From Brevundimonas sp. (lineage in GTDB: Bacteria; Pseudomonadota; Alphaproteobacteria; Caulobacterales; Caulobacteraceae): a stretch of DNA of 64,000 nucleotides. The notes beneath the pieces are model-generated. The model worked only from the letters and a program-made list of their open reading frames with translations. It was not told where the DNA came from and did no database searches. Within the stretch, counting starts at the first letter, position 1, and the number at the start of each line of letters is the position of its first letter. Shown here piece after piece: positions 63,372 through 64,000 of the stretch. A program made the translations under genes and the position numbers. The stretch lies in the NCBI RefSeq assembly GCF_029945885.1, contig NZ_JAQSDK010000004.1:62001-126000 (forward strand). Reading direction: 5' to 3'.

Positions 63372-64000
63372 CGACGACGATTTTCCGTTGCTTGAGGCGG
63401 CGATCGCCTGCGCCCTGCATGATGACCCGATGCGCGAGGCCGAGCCGGTGCGGCTGCTGGCCCGGCAGGCGGCCCAGCGTCTGATGGAGCGGATCGGCGG
63501 CGAACCGGTCGAGGACGCCCTGACCGAAACCCTGTCGTCAGACCTGCGGCTGACCGGTGACCTTCTGTATACGGGCGACCCGGCCAATACCGACATCATC
63601 GCCGTGGCCGAGCGGCGCCGTGGCCTGTCGGTCACCCTGGCCGTCTTCTATCTGGATGCCGCCCAACAGGCGGGCATCCCGGCCACCGGGGTCGACTTTC
63701 CCGGCCATTTCCTGGTGCGGGTCGAGACGGCCGACGGGCCGGTGGCGCTGGACCCGTTCAGCCAGGGCCAGCTGGTCCTGCCGTCCGAACTGACCCGCCG
63801 GGCCCTGTGCGCCGGCCTGACCCCCCATGTGGCCGACCGGCTGGACCTGCTGATGGCCCCGGTGACGGCGCGCCAGGCCCTGATCCGGCTGCAGGCCGTG
63901 CAGTTCAGCCGGGCCCTCCGGGCCGGGGATTTCGAGGCGGCCGAACGCTCGGCCCTGCGCCGCGCCCTGCTCGACCCGGACGATCACCGACCGTGGCTGG
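63322..64000 (+). CDS. SirB1/transglutaminase-like protein (5' part)
   Basis: A GTG at 63322 opens a frame that runs to the window end, giving at least 226 residues. The segment AERRRGLSVTLAVFYLDAAQ, followed by AGIPATGVDFPGHFLVRVET and ALDPFSQGQL, matches the SirB1/Transglut_core2 family. The usual catalytic Cys position appears to be Ser-Val-Thr, as is common in this family. The overlap of 50 bases with yraN makes the start uncertain. The C-terminal part is outside the window. Confidence 0.82.
   Translation, partial: MIHQDATTTLTAAGLADDDDFPLLEAAIACALHDDPMREAEPVRLLARQAAQRLMERIGGEPVEDALTETLSSDLRLTGDLLYTGDPANTDIIAVAERRRGLSVTLAVFYLDAAQQAGIPATGVDFPGHFLVRVETADGPVALDPFSQGQLVLPSELTRRALCAGLTPHVADRLDLLMAPVTARQALIRLQAVQFSRALRAGDFEAAERSALRRALLDPDDHRPWL

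Overview
The window is a dense, GC-rich bacterial chromosome segment. It has alphaproteobacterial, specifically Caulobacterales-like (Caulobacter/Brevundimonas-type), gene content: miaB-phoH-ybeY-lnt followed by a small Cro/CI-type regulator, dnaK/dnaJ, hrcA/grpE opposite rph, pnp-rpsO-truB-rbfA-infB-ylxR-nusA-rimP, trmB/metK, hemC/hemD opposite tsaD-gpsA, and rdgB-hemW-rsmI-yraN. Genus-level assignment is inference; I ran no database search. No rRNA genes, CRISPR arrays or intact transposases are visible.

Layout. 0-4 kb: RNA modification and ribosome maturation operon (miaB', phoH, ybeY) running into lnt and an XRE regulator. 4-6.8 kb: a lone secreted protein resembling a toxin-domain fold, then coaBC and dut and a small membrane protein. 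6.8-15.2 kb: chaperone block (dapB-dnaJ, dnaK, grpE-hrcA) interleaved with alkB, a Tat-type dienelactone hydrolase and rph. 15.3-19.5 kb: accessory genes with three regulators (AraC, MarR, ArsR); the MarR and ArsR genes each adjoin a perfect palindrome. 19.6-31.5 kb: the minus-strand translation/transcription operon from rimP to pnp, with two unrelated genes between infB and rbfA. 31.6-37.2 kb: a TetR pair, trmB, metK with a strong inverted repeat upstream, a membrane protein, a LuxR-HTH protein with a C-terminal membrane anchor, and a Crp/Fnr regulator.

37.2-45.4 kb is an accessory island with visibly lower GC. It holds a methyltransferase overlapping a 970-residue protein made of three tandem PhyH-like Fe(II)/2-oxoglutarate dioxygenase domains (the third has an altered metal triad), a frameshifted relic of a Wzt-type polysaccharide exporter ATPase, a hybrid histidine kinase, and an IS3-like terminal remnant. 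A 50-bp partial copy of tRNA-Thr(CGT) lies at 42.4 kb and the intact tRNA at 45.3 kb, which looks like an old tRNA-targeted integration. I infer that the surviving genes once belonged to a surface-glycan modification and export locus.

45.4-64 kb returns to core genes: haem synthesis (hemD, hemC), tsaD-gpsA-Rieske, a phasin-like protein, a creatininase-family amidohydrolase, a TetR-controlled EmrAB efflux operon, nth, a HisKA_2 kinase preceded by a perfect FNR/FixK-type box, an ATP-grasp protein, a PfkB kinase, an Smr protein, an XRE/DUF2975 pair, and rdgB-hemW-rsmI-yraN plus a transglutaminase-like gene cut by the window end.

Two junctions that I recall as conserved in relatives (lnt-xre | metK-trmB and rph | rdgB-hemW) are both broken here. 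An inversion of roughly 4.0-35.2 kb would restore the first one. Many starts were moved from the longest open frame on the basis of ribosome-binding sites, signal peptides or family N-termini; these choices are noted in the entries.
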